Program-made: the position numbers and the translations under genes
Notes under the pieces: generated by a model
What the model was told of the DNA's origin: nothing
What the model saw: the letters and a program-made list of their open reading frames with translations, nothing else
The model's database searches: none
NCBI RefSeq assembly: GCF_014201335.1
Contig: NZ_JACHEB010000004.1
Coordinates: 434,001-498,000 of the forward strand
DNA: 64,000 nt
Reading direction: 5' to 3'
From: Tunturiibacter gelidiferens
Lineage (GTDB): Bacteria; Acidobacteriota; Terriglobia; Terriglobales; Acidobacteriaceae
Shown here: positions 49,370 through 57,586 of the stretch, piece by piece
How positions within the stretch are numbered: the first letter of the stretch is position 1
Layout of the letters: every line of letters begins with the position of its first letter

Positions 49370-52300
49370 CTATTTGCTGTTTGCCGTGGTGGGTTGGTGG
49401 GGATAGACGGCTTGCAGGGTGAGGATCTCGTAGGGCTTGATGGGGACGGTAATTACGTCTCCGGCGAGCGAGAGGTGTTCGCCTTCGGGCTTCTCCATCA
49501 TGTTGGATTCGACGGCGTAGGTGGCGCCGGGGGGGATGTGGAGTTTGATTTGCGATGCGGTGCCGGCCCACTCATACATGCGGAAGACGAGAGCGTCGGA
49601 GTCTTCAGCTTTTTTGATGGCGGTTAGGGTTACGTTGGGATTTTCGACGGCGGCCCAGGAGTGCTCGGCGGGGAAAGTGCCGGTGTGGGCGAAGACTTGC
49701 GTGGCTTTGAGGGGGTCGTTGAGCTCGTAGCCGCGACGGACGGTCTGGGCTTGTTTCCAGGAGCCGGTGTGGGGGTAGATGGAGTAGACGAAGTGCTGGT
49801 GACCGCGGTCGGCGTCGGCGTCAGGCCAGGTTGGAGAGCGGAGGAGGGTGATGCGGAGGGTGTTGCCGACCGCGTCGTAGCCGTATTTTGAGTCGTTGAG
49901 GATGGAAAGACCCTGGTTGGCGTCGCCTAGGTCGGCCCAGCGCATGGCCGGGACTTCGAACTGAGCTTTCTCCCAGGAGTTGTTGCGAGTGGTGGGGCGC
50001 TCGATGGAGCCGTAGGGGATTTCGTAGGTGGCTTTCCCGGATGTGGCGGCTAGTGGGAATGCGGCTTTAAGGAGGACGTGGGATTCGTGCCACTCGACGT
50101 CGTTGGAGATATCGACGTGGTCCGATCCGGCGTCGAGGGAGATGTTTTGGGTGAACGTGGAGTTTTGCCAGTGGCGAGAGATGCGGATGGTCTTGCGGAG
50201 GGGGCTGTACCGGATGACGTGAATTGAGTCGACGTGGTCGATGATGGTGGGGGCTTTATCGAGGGTGCCGGGGTCGATGTTCCAGGCGTCGTACTGTTTT
50301 GGAGTGTCGACGAAGGCCTGAAGCTGGTTGCCGCAGGAGTTGGGTGCCAGATAGTTGTGGGTCTTCGCTGAATCGCTGATCTGAGTGATGCAGCCGGTCT
50401 TGGGATCGATGGTCAGGGTGAGCTTGTCGTTGGTGAGAGTCAGATCGGAGGGTGCGGTTTCGTAGCCGCGCGGCTGCTTGGCTGATGACGCGGTTGCGTG
50501 CAGAACGGTATACCCGAGTGCGGGGACATCGACCGTGGCGAGCACGGTGTGCTCTCGACTATTTGATCCTTCGTTCAGATCTTCGTACGAAAGCTTGTTT
50601 CCGGCGTCATCGGTAAGAGCGAGTTCACCGACCTCTGGCGTTTGGACATTGATTTGAATTGTCTCTTTGCGTGGCCAGGCGAGAGTGTTTGTGACGAGGA
50701 CGGCTTCGCCGGGTTGATTCGATGTGTTGACCTGGTCTGCCAGGGTTTTGAGAGAGGCGTTGGTGATGAGTTTGTCGGCGTTGAAGACTTCTGTGAACTC
50801 GCGCTGGGCGTCTTTGTAGATGATGGCGATGCCTGAGCCGGCGGCGAGGTCGTGGAAGCCGTTGAAGGTGATTTTTTTCCAGTTTTCGGTGAGTTCGGGG
50901 TTGGGGTAAGGCTGTCCGTTTAGCCACGCCAGGGAGGCTAGTTTTTCGGCGTCGAGCGTAGCGACTTCGCTGGTGCGCATGTTGCGTTTGTGTGCAGCCT
51001 GCGTGGTGTAGACGCCGCGGTGGTATTCAAAATAGAGCTCGTCTTTCCAGGTGGGGATGCCGAGGGCTCCGTTAGCGGCGGGTGGGGCGGTGTAGCCCTT
51101 GGCGATCGATTCATAGTCCCAGATGGGGGAGTTGGAGTTGAGGTTTTTTTCTACGTTGGTGAAGTAGTTTTGTGCGGTGTGGTAGCGCATGGTGGGGACT
51201 GCGTCTTGTTTGCCGGCCGCGATCCAGTGGTCAGCCTGGTCGAGCATGGCGCGGGTGGGGCCGCCGCCGTGGTCGCCGATGCCGTAGAGATCGAGCATCT
51301 CAGTGGTGCCGGGGTTTCGGTCGGCGGACTCAGCGAAGTCGGCAGAGATGCGGGTGGGGTTTACGTTGTCGTGGACGTAATCGGTGGGGAAGTAGGTGAG
51401 GACCTTGCTGCCGTCGGGCGATTCCCACCAGAAGAGGCGGAAGGGGAGTTGGTTGGTGTCGTTCCAGTGCATCTTCTGCGTGACGAAATAGTCGAGGCCG
51501 GAGCGCTTGTAGATCTGGGGTGTCTGCCAGTTGTAGCCGAAGGAGTCGGGGTTCCAGCCGATGCGAGCGGTGACGTCGTACTCCTTTTTGAAGAGTCGCT
51601 GGCCGAGGAGGAGCTGCCGGACTTGCGATTCGCCGTCGGGCAGGTTGAGGTCGGGTTCGACCCACATGCCGCCAACGATCTCCCAACGACCCTCTTTGAC
51701 GCGCTGCTTAATTTGTTCGTTGAGGTCGGGATATTTTTCGGCCATCCACTCGGTGTATTGTGCGGCGGATTGCGAAAAGGTGTAGTCGGGGTACTCGTTC
51801 ATGAGTTGAAGGGCGGTGGTGAAGGTGCGCTTGACGACGTCGATGGTTTCGCTTTTGGGCCAGAGCCAGGCAGCGTCGATGTGGGAGTTTCCGGCGAGGT
51901 CGATTTTGGCTTCGGAGAGAACGGGGTGGAGGGTGGTGAGGATCTCCTGCGCATGGCGGAGAGATTTGTCGAAGGCGGCCTGGTCTGCGGCTGCGAGGGC
52001 GTTGGTGTCGATGGCGGCGACGGCTTCTTCAACTTTGGGGATGAGGTCTTTGCGTGGGGTTGCGAGCGCGGGGAGGAGGTTCGCTGCGGCGATGCATTGG
52101 ATGCGGATGTCATCGGGCGATGGGCGGGCGTTGGCGGTGTTGGGTTCGATGCGGAGACTGACGCCGGAGAAGGTCTTATCGTCGACGGTCTGGAGGAGCT
52201 TGACGGCAACGAGGATCTTGTCGCCGGGCTTGGCGGGGTCAAAGAGGACGATGGGTTCGAGGTCTTCGCCGAGGGCTACGCGCCTGCCGTTGAAGTAGAT

Positions 52301-52672
52301 GATCTCGGGGACGGCACCGTTGGCGTTCGACCGGAACTGGAAGGAGATGCGAGAGCCGGTGATGTCGTAGCCGTTGAGGGTTTTGGGGACCTCGATCTCG
52401 CGGCGATACCAGACGGCCTCGTGGGGAGCTTTGGATTTGGGTTGGACGACGGTCCAGGAGGAGTCGTCGAGAGTGGTGGATTCACCGTGGGGAATGTCGC
52501 CTACGTGGAAGCGCCATTCTTCTGCAGAAAGGGCGTTGAGGGTTTCGAGGGTGTGAAGTTTGGCGATGGCGGCGGGAGAGAGGTTTTTTTGTTCGCGAAC
52601 GGGGGTGAAGGATTGGGCGAACAGCGTGGTGCAGGAGAGCAGGAGGGCGAGCGGAAGCCGGCGAAGGAGCAT
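49370..52672 (-). CDS. Exported GH38 family alpha-mannosidase
   Basis: This is a 1100-residue glycoside hydrolase family 38 enzyme cleaving alpha-mannosides, exported by a signal peptide (PLALLLSCTTLFAQ). A jelly-roll-like domain precedes the catalytic barrel. Zinc ligands are in GNSHIDAAWLWP (His264, Asp266) and the nucleophile Asp376 in GWNPDSFGYNWQTPQI. The C-terminal beta domains include HWQNSTFTQNISLDAGSDHV and end with VPIKPYEILTLQAVYP. ATG 52672 is chosen; upstream in-frame codons to 53098 would run over the divergent serine hydrolase gene. A good terminator follows. The likely substrates are host or fungal mannans or glycoproteins in soil, an inference. Confidence 0.92.
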   Translation of the reverse strand: MLLRRLPLALLLSCTTLFAQSFTPVREQKNLSPAAIAKLHTLETLNALSAEEWRFHVGDIPHGESTTLDDSSWTVVQPKSKAPHEAVWYRREIEVPKTLNGYDITGSRISFQFRSNANGAVPEIIYFNGRRVALGEDLEPIVLFDPAKPGDKILVAVKLLQTVDDKTFSGVSLRIEPNTANARPSPDDIRIQCIAAANLLPALATPRKDLIPKVEEAVAAIDTNALAAADQAAFDKSLRHAQEILTTLHPVLSEAKIDLAGNSHIDAAWLWPKSETIDVVKRTFTTALQLMNEYPDYTFSQSAAQYTEWMAEKYPDLNEQIKQRVKEGRWEIVGGMWVEPDLNLPDGESQVRQLLLGQRLFKKEYDVTARIGWNPDSFGYNWQTPQIYKRSGLDYFVTQKMHWNDTNQLPFRLFWWESPDGSKVLTYFPTDYVHDNVNPTRISADFAESADRNPGTTEMLDLYGIGDHGGGPTRAMLDQADHWIAAGKQDAVPTMRYHTAQNYFTNVEKNLNSNSPIWDYESIAKGYTAPPAANGALGIPTWKDELYFEYHRGVYTTQAAHKRNMRTSEVATLDAEKLASLAWLNGQPYPNPELTENWKKITFNGFHDLAAGSGIAIIYKDAQREFTEVFNADKLITNASLKTLADQVNTSNQPGEAVLVTNTLAWPRKETIQINVQTPEVGELALTDDAGNKLSYEDLNEGSNSREHTVLATVDVPALGYTVLHATASSAKQPRGYETAPSDLTLTNDKLTLTIDPKTGCITQISDSAKTHNYLAPNSCGNQLQAFVDTPKQYDAWNIDPGTLDKAPTIIDHVDSIHVIRYSPLRKTIRISRHWQNSTFTQNISLDAGSDHVDISNDVEWHESHVLLKAAFPLAATSGKATYEIPYGSIERPTTRNNSWEKAQFEVPAMRWADLGDANQGLSILNDSKYGYDAVGNTLRITLLRSPTWPDADADRGHQHFVYSIYPHTGSWKQAQTVRRGYELNDPLKATQVFAHTGTFPAEHSWAAVENPNVTLTAIKKAEDSDALVFRMYEWAGTASQIKLHIPPGATYAVESNMMEKPEGEHLSLAGDVITVPIKPYEILTLQAVYPHQPTTANSK

Positions 52673-52778
52673 GAAGCCAAGGTTAGCAAAATATGAGGCT
52701 TTGGGAGAAAATCGGGCGTTTGGATGGGGAGAATCTTTGCGGCTGACGAGTTTCAGAAGTGCTGCTACTCTTTCGTGC

Positions 52779-54194
52779 ATGATCAATCTGCGAGTGTGTT
52801 CTGCTGCTGTCTTTGGGGTGGTTTTTCTAACGGTGGGAACGGTGTTGGCGCAGAATACGCTTGCGCCGGACGCGGTGAAGGAGATCGATGACGCTGCGGC
52901 TGATGTGATGAAGTCAACTGGGGTGCCAAGCGCTTCGGTCGCGGTGGTGCAGGGTGGGAAGGTCGCGTTTGTGAAGGCGTATGGGAAGGCGCGGCTGGAG
53001 CCGGTGATGCTGGCGGAGCCGGGAATGCAGTATTCGATTGGCTCGGTGAGTAAACAGTTTACGGCGGCGTTGATTCTGCTGCTGGTGCAGGATGGCAAGG
53101 TGAAACTGGATGATCCGGTGGGGAAGTATCTGCCGGAGCTGACGCGAGCGAATGAGGTGACGGTGCGTCAGGTACTGTCGATGACTTCGGGGTATCAGGA
53201 TTTTTGGCCCGAGGATTATGTGATGACCTCGATGATGCAGCCGGCGACCCCGCAGCACATTCTGGATGTGTGGGCGAAGAAGCCGCTGGACTTCGAGCCA
53301 GGGACGAAGTGGCAGTACTCGAATACTAATTATGTGATTGCAGGGCGGATTGCGGAGATCGTTGCGGGCAAGCCGTTGATTGAACAGTTGCAGGAGCGGA
53401 TCTTCAAGCCGTTGAAGATGAATGGAGTGTTGAACTCGGATGCGAGCAGGTTACCGGCAAGCGATCCGACTGGGTACTACCAGCATGCGTTGGGGCCGAT
53501 GCGTCCGGCGCCGCAGGAGGGCGCGGGTTGGATGTTTGCGGCGGGTGAGCTGGCGATGCCGGCTAGCGATCTGGCGCTGTGGGATATCAGTTTGATGAAT
53601 CGGACGCTGCTGGCGCCCGCTTCGTATGACGAGATGTTTCGCGAGGTGAAGCTGAAGGATGGTAGCGGAACGAGCTATGGGCTCGGTGTGTTTGTAGCGG
53701 TGAAGGACGGACATCGAACGATCGCACATAGCGGCGAGGTGTCGGGGTTTGTGTCGCAGAATGTTGTGTATCCCGATGACAAGGTGTCGGTGACGGTGTT
53801 GACGAATGAAGATGCTTCGAGCGCGGCTGGCGCGTTGGCGAAGAGGATCGGTCCGCTGGTGCTTGGTGGTGATGGGGCTTCGGCTGGGACGGCTGCGGCA
53901 GAGAAGCGCGCGCTGGATATCTTTACCGGGCTGCAGAATGGAAAGCTGGACCGAACGCAGTTGACGGCGTTTTGTAATGCGTATTTCACGGAGGAGGCGG
54001 TGACGGATTTTTCAAACAGCCTGAAGCCGCTGGGGGTGCCGACCAGCTTCAAGCAGACGGATGAGGAGTTGCGCGGCGGGATGACTTTTCGGTCATTCAG
54101 CGTGAGCTTTCCGGACAGGCAGGTACGGGTGACGATTTTTGAAGAGCCGGACGGGAAGCTAGAGCAGTACCTGGTAATTCCGTCGGGAAGCTAG
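52779..54194 (+). CDS. Exported serine hydrolase, beta-lactamase class C/esterase family
   Basis: This 471-residue penicillin-recognising serine hydrolase has a signal peptide (VCSAAVFGVVFLTVGTVLAQ). It has the SxxK motif SVSK in YSIGSVSKQFTAALIL, the Tyr-Ser-Asn motif in WQYSNTNYVIAG and the third motif HSGEVSGF in place of KTG. This set matches the class C/esterase EstB/D-aminopeptidase group; true beta-lactamase activity is uncertain. The C-terminal ~100 residues (KRALDIFTGLQNGKLDRTQ) form an extra small domain found in several Acidobacterial homologues. It is divergent from the mannosidase gene across 106 bp. Confidence 0.87.
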   Translation: MINLRVCSAAVFGVVFLTVGTVLAQNTLAPDAVKEIDDAAADVMKSTGVPSASVAVVQGGKVAFVKAYGKARLEPVMLAEPGMQYSIGSVSKQFTAALILLLVQDGKVKLDDPVGKYLPELTRANEVTVRQVLSMTSGYQDFWPEDYVMTSMMQPATPQHILDVWAKKPLDFEPGTKWQYSNTNYVIAGRIAEIVAGKPLIEQLQERIFKPLKMNGVLNSDASRLPASDPTGYYQHALGPMRPAPQEGAGWMFAAGELAMPASDLALWDISLMNRTLLAPASYDEMFREVKLKDGSGTSYGLGVFVAVKDGHRTIAHSGEVSGFVSQNVVYPDDKVSVTVLTNEDASSAAGALAKRIGPLVLGGDGASAGTAAAEKRALDIFTGLQNGKLDRTQLTAFCNAYFTEEAVTDFSNSLKPLGVPTSFKQTDEELRGGMTFRSFSVSFPDRQVRVTIFEEPDGKLEQYLVIPSGS

Positions 54195-54346
54195 TCTGCG
54201 TTGAGAGGGGGCGTTACGATGAAGGATAATAGGTCGTGGTTGTGCGAGGAGTCTGGCTACTTGCGACTTGCTTTTTCGACCTTTCTTGTACCCCTCGCCC
54301 TTTTGCGGCCTTCTCCTTGAATAAATTCCTAGGATGGTAGAACAGC

Positions 54347-55678
54347 ATGGAACTCTGGACAGAATATGAAGGAAGAACGATTGATGGAGCATTCCCTCTT
54401 ACGAAGCTGATACGGCCTGAGGGCAGGAGCGCCTTCTTTTCGACGTCGGATGGTGTGGGTGGACAGACGGTCATACGGCTGATCGAATCGCACTTTGATG
54501 ATGAAGAGATCCTGGTGCGGTGGCGCGGGATTCAGGTGCTGAATCATCCGAACCTGGTGAAGCTGATTCAGTTTGGCCGGGTGACGCTGGACGAGACGTC
54601 GCTGGTTTATGCAGTGATGGAGCCGGTGGACGCCAACATGGGCGAGATTGTGGCGGAGCGGCGGTTGACGACGCAGGAGACTACACAGATTGGGACGAGT
54701 TTGTTGACGGCGCTTGAGGCGCTGCACTCGAATGGGTTTGTGCATGAACATATTGAGCCGGCGAATGTGCTTGCTGTCGGTGAATCGATCAAGCTGCGCA
54801 GCGACTGCATCCGGGAGACTCCCGAGGGGCAGGAGGGTCGCGATCTGAAGAGCCGGGACGTGCGCGATTATTCGGTGGTTTTGCTGCAGGCTTTGACGCA
54901 GAGCAAGACGCTTGAAGAGGCGAAGCGGTATATGCCGCTGGCGGCGCCGTTCGACGAGATCGTCCCCAAGGGAATGAGTGGAGAGTGGGGGTTGGAACAG
55001 ATTCATACGGCGTTACGGCCGGATACGGTGCAGGTAGGGGCTCGTCCGGTGGCAAAGAATCCAGTGGTAACGAAAGAGACCGGTGCAGGGATAGTGGCGC
55101 AGACCGTAGTGGAGGAGCTTCCGTCTTACCCGACGGAACGTGTTCGGGTTCCTGTGGAGGAGGAGCCGCGCGGGATCGAAGGACGGCGGCTGGCGATCGG
55201 TGTTGGGGCGATACTGCTGCTGGCGGTGGTTGCGCTCTTTGTGCATGGTCGTGCGAAGTCCGGTGCGGTGCAGGCGAATGCTGTTGTGCCTGCAGTTGCG
55301 ACGGAGGGGAGTGAGGCGGTGCCCGCTCCGGCGCTGGAGACGCCGGTGGCTGAGCCTGGCTCAGTGGCTACTGCTCCTGCTGTGGCGAAGCCGGAGGCTT
55401 CTGTGCCTGCGGTGCGGACGGCGGCGACGAATAGTGCTGGGCAGTGGCGGGTGGTGGCGTTTACGTATAACCGGGAGGCGCAGGCTAAGGAGAAGGCTGC
55501 GAGCGTTGCGTCGAAGCATCCGGATCTGCGGCCGGAGGTGTTCACGCCCAACGGACGTGCTCCCTATCTGGTGACTGTCGGGGGCACGATGAACCGCGAT
55601 GACGCGTTTGCGCTGCTGAAGAAGGGGCATGCGGAGGGGCTGCCACGCGACAGCTATGCGCAGAACTATCGTCGATAG
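54347..55678 (+). CDS. Pseudokinase with membrane segment and SPOR-like C-terminal domain
   Basis: This is a 443-residue protein. Residues ~20-230 resemble a Ser/Thr kinase domain: RGIQVLNHPNLVKLIQFG (alphaC/hinge region), YAVMEPVDANMGEIV and LLTALEALHSNGFVHEHIEPANVL. The catalytic HRDLKPEN loop reads HEHIEPAN (133-140), the VAIK Lys is Arg44 (TVIRLI), and DFG appears as SDC, so phosphotransfer is unlikely. One membrane segment follows (282-300, RLAIGVGAILLLAVVALFV), then an Ala/Pro/Val-rich periplasmic linker. The SPOR-like domain (~366-443) carries QWRVVAFTYNREAQAKEKA and APYLVTVGGTMNRDDAFALL. SPOR domains bind denuded septal peptidoglycan, so a division-site signalling or scaffold role is inferred. 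Confidence 0.8.
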   Translation: MELWTEYEGRTIDGAFPLTKLIRPEGRSAFFSTSDGVGGQTVIRLIESHFDDEEILVRWRGIQVLNHPNLVKLIQFGRVTLDETSLVYAVMEPVDANMGEIVAERRLTTQETTQIGTSLLTALEALHSNGFVHEHIEPANVLAVGESIKLRSDCIRETPEGQEGRDLKSRDVRDYSVVLLQALTQSKTLEEAKRYMPLAAPFDEIVPKGMSGEWGLEQIHTALRPDTVQVGARPVAKNPVVTKETGAGIVAQTVVEELPSYPTERVRVPVEEEPRGIEGRRLAIGVGAILLLAVVALFVHGRAKSGAVQANAVVPAVATEGSEAVPAPALETPVAEPGSVATAPAVAKPEASVPAVRTAATNSAGQWRVVAFTYNREAQAKEKAASVASKHPDLRPEVFTPNGRAPYLVTVGGTMNRDDAFALLKKGHAEGLPRDSYAQNYRR

Positions 55679-55702
55679 ACGCGGGTTCGTGGCGTCTGAT
55701 CG

Positions 55703-56461
55703 CTAGTCACTCATGTTTTGCTGGGCGCGTTGGAAGGCGAAGTCGCTGACGTGGACCCAGCCACGGAAGGGCAGGTTGACGTCGGCGATCGCGAGCAGGA
55801 CGAGCGTGATGAGCATGGTGAAACAGAAGACCTGCACCGCGTGGAGGGTTCGGTTAGCGGCGCCGAAGAGGGAGGCCGAGAGGATGGTGACGAGTCCTCC
55901 GACGAGGAGAACGGCCCAGAAGATGGTGGGGAGCCGGTAGACGCTTTGTTGGAGGCGGGTGCGGCGGTGCTCGGTGAGGGCGCTTAGCTCGGTGATTGCG
56001 TGGTCCTCGGCAAGGAGTTCTGAAGGGGACGCGGCTTTGACGGACATGAGAGTCTTCCACATGTCGCGGTTGAGGAGATGACTTTCTTCGGGGAGCTGAC
56101 TGCCGTGCATCTCGGGCCAGTCATGGTTGATGACTGTGTCGGCGTAGGCGCGGGCCTGCTGCTCGAGCAGGATCCGCTGCGGAGTCGGGAGGCCCTCTGC
56201 GAGACGATAGACGTTGCGCAGCGAGTTGGCTTCGAGGTCGGCGTTCAGGTTTGCTTCGCCGAAGTTGGTCCATACGGTGTATAGCATGAAGCCGAGAATG
56301 ACGGCATAGGTGGTCCCGAGGATGCCGAGCTGCCAGCCGATGAGGTCGTTATGTATGGTGCGGCTTTCGCGTGGCCAGTATCGGTTAAGCAGCGCCAGGA
56401 AGAGCATGGAGCAGATCATTGTGACGACGAGGATCACTATGTTTTGCGTGAGAGTCAGCAT
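55703..56461 (-). CDS. DUF4239 (bestrophin-like) membrane protein
   Basis: This 252-residue protein has two N-terminal membrane segments (IVILVVTMICSMLFLALL, GILGTTYAVILGFMLYTVW) and two C-terminal ones (PTIFWAVLLVGGLVTILSAS, VFCFTMLITLVLLAIAD). They flank a helical soluble part. The WPRESR...HNDLIG, YAVILGFM and Ser/Thr-rich pattern is that of DUF4239, a family distantly related to bestrophin channels with no proven function. It ends 24 bp from the pseudokinase stop (convergent). The start ATG 56461 lies ahead of the divergent SDR gene. Confidence 0.82.
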   Translation of the reverse strand: MLTLTQNIVILVVTMICSMLFLALLNRYWPRESRTIHNDLIGWQLGILGTTYAVILGFMLYTVWTNFGEANLNADLEANSLRNVYRLAEGLPTPQRILLEQQARAYADTVINHDWPEMHGSQLPEESHLLNRDMWKTLMSVKAASPSELLAEDHAITELSALTEHRRTRLQQSVYRLPTIFWAVLLVGGLVTILSASLFGAANRTLHAVQVFCFTMLITLVLLAIADVNLPFRGWVHVSDFAFQRAQQNMSD

Positions 56462-56623
56462 GTAAGGATTGAGCGTCTCCGAGTGGGATGGTCTTCACGA
56501 GCTTATCGAAGTTTGAGGGGGTTCGGACGCATTTTTTGGAGTTGACGATGTGGAGTCGCGCATGTTCGCCAGATTGCATCCAACCGAAGATTGGAGTTCA
56601 GGAGAAGGAGTTTGGTGAATTCG

Positions 56624-57517
56624 ATGAGCGATCTTTATAAGCTGCAGGATCCGACGAAGCAGTATCCACGGCCGAAGTTCAAGAAGCAGACGCAAGCAGT
56701 TCCGGGGCTTGATAAGAAGATGACGCCCAAGGCCGATCATGGGGAGACGAGCTATCGCGGAAGCGGACGGTTACCGAATCGGAAGGCCCTTGTGACGGGC
56801 GGGGATTCGGGAATTGGCCGTGCGGCGGCGATTGCGTTTGCGAGGGAGGGTGCGGACGTTGCGATCAACTATCTGCCCAGCGAGGAGGCGGATGCGCGCG
56901 AGGTGATCGCGTTGATCGAGGCTGAAGGAAGGAAGGCATTTGCGCTGCCAGGCGATCTGAAAGATGAGAAGTTCTGCGTGAAGCTGGTGAAGGAGGCGCA
57001 CAAAAAGCTGGGTGGGCTGGACATTCTGGCTTGTGTGGCGGGTAGGCAGCATGCGGTGGATAAGATCGCGGACATGACGACGAAGATGTTTGAAGAGACG
57101 TATCGGGTGAATGTGTTCGCTCTGTTTTGGATGTGCAAGGCGGCGTTGCCGTTGATGCCGGCCGGCGGGTCGATTATCACGACGGCCTCGATTCAGGCGA
57201 CGCATCCTAGTCCGAGCCTGCTGGATTACGCTCCTACGAAGGCTGCGATTCTTGCATTCACCAGAGCATTGGCGCGGCAGGTGGCGGAGGATGGGATTCG
57301 CGTAAATTGTGTGGCTCCGGGGCCGGTGTGGACGCCGTTGCAGACCAGCGGAGGACAGCCGGGAAAGAAGATTCCGGATTTTGGTTCTGAGACGCCGATG
57401 AAGCGGCCGGGGCAGCCGGTGGAGATGTCACCGTTATATGTGCTGCTAGCTTCGCAGGAGTCGAGCTATGTGACGGGCGAGGTGTATGGAGCTACGGGTG
57501 GGTTGGAGGTTTCGTAG
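56624..57517 (+). CDS. SDR family oxidoreductase (YghA/glucose dehydrogenase-like)
   Basis: This is a 297-residue classical short-chain dehydrogenase of the YghA/GsiB-neighbour type with a long N-terminal extension ([32 protein letters not shown]), as is usual in that subgroup. The cofactor motif [19 protein letters not shown], the LDILACVAG strand, the catalytic Ser in IITTASIQA, and the Tyr-x3-Lys pair (YAPTK) are all present, along with [12 protein letters not shown]. The family commonly responds to stress or reduces aldehydes and sugars. The start is uncertain: ATG 56624, or GTG 56615 or TTG 56612, all behind AGGAGAAGGAG at 56600-56610. A perfect terminator follows. Confidence 0.9.
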   Translation: MSDLYKLQDPTKQYPRPKFKKQTQAVPGLDKKMTPKADHGETSYRGSGRLPNRKALVTGGDSGIGRAAAIAFAREGADVAINYLPSEEADAREVIALIEAEGRKAFALPGDLKDEKFCVKLVKEAHKKLGGLDILACVAGRQHAVDKIADMTTKMFEETYRVNVFALFWMCKAALPLMPAGGSIITTASIQATHPSPSLLDYAPTKAAILAFTRALARQVAEDGIRVNCVAPGPVWTPLQTSGGQPGKKIPDFGSETPMKRPGQPVEMSPLYVLLASQESSYVTGEVYGATGGLEVS

Positions 57518-57537
57518 CTCTCTTGGCATATTGCAGC

Positions 57538-57568
57538 AAAAAGCGCCGCTCGTTGAGCGGCGCTTTTT
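57538..57568. terminator. Perfect bidirectional terminator
   Basis: AAAAAGCGCCGCTC (57538-57551) and GAGCGGCGCTTTTT (57555-57568) are perfect complements around a GTT loop, with T5 at either end. It serves both the SDR gene (+) and the M61 peptidase gene (minus), which converge here. Confidence 0.92.
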
Positions 57569-57586
57569 CGTTGAGTTGATGATTTG

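Noticed and set aside
50990..52696. 568-codon + strand frame opposite the GH38 mannosidase
   Set aside because: Gly/Val/Glu-rich antisense shadow without motifs; GH38 catalytic residues are on the minus strand.
54219..54320. 33-codon frame before the pseudokinase gene
   Set aside because: A plausible ribosome site, but no conserved feature; chance cannot be excluded.
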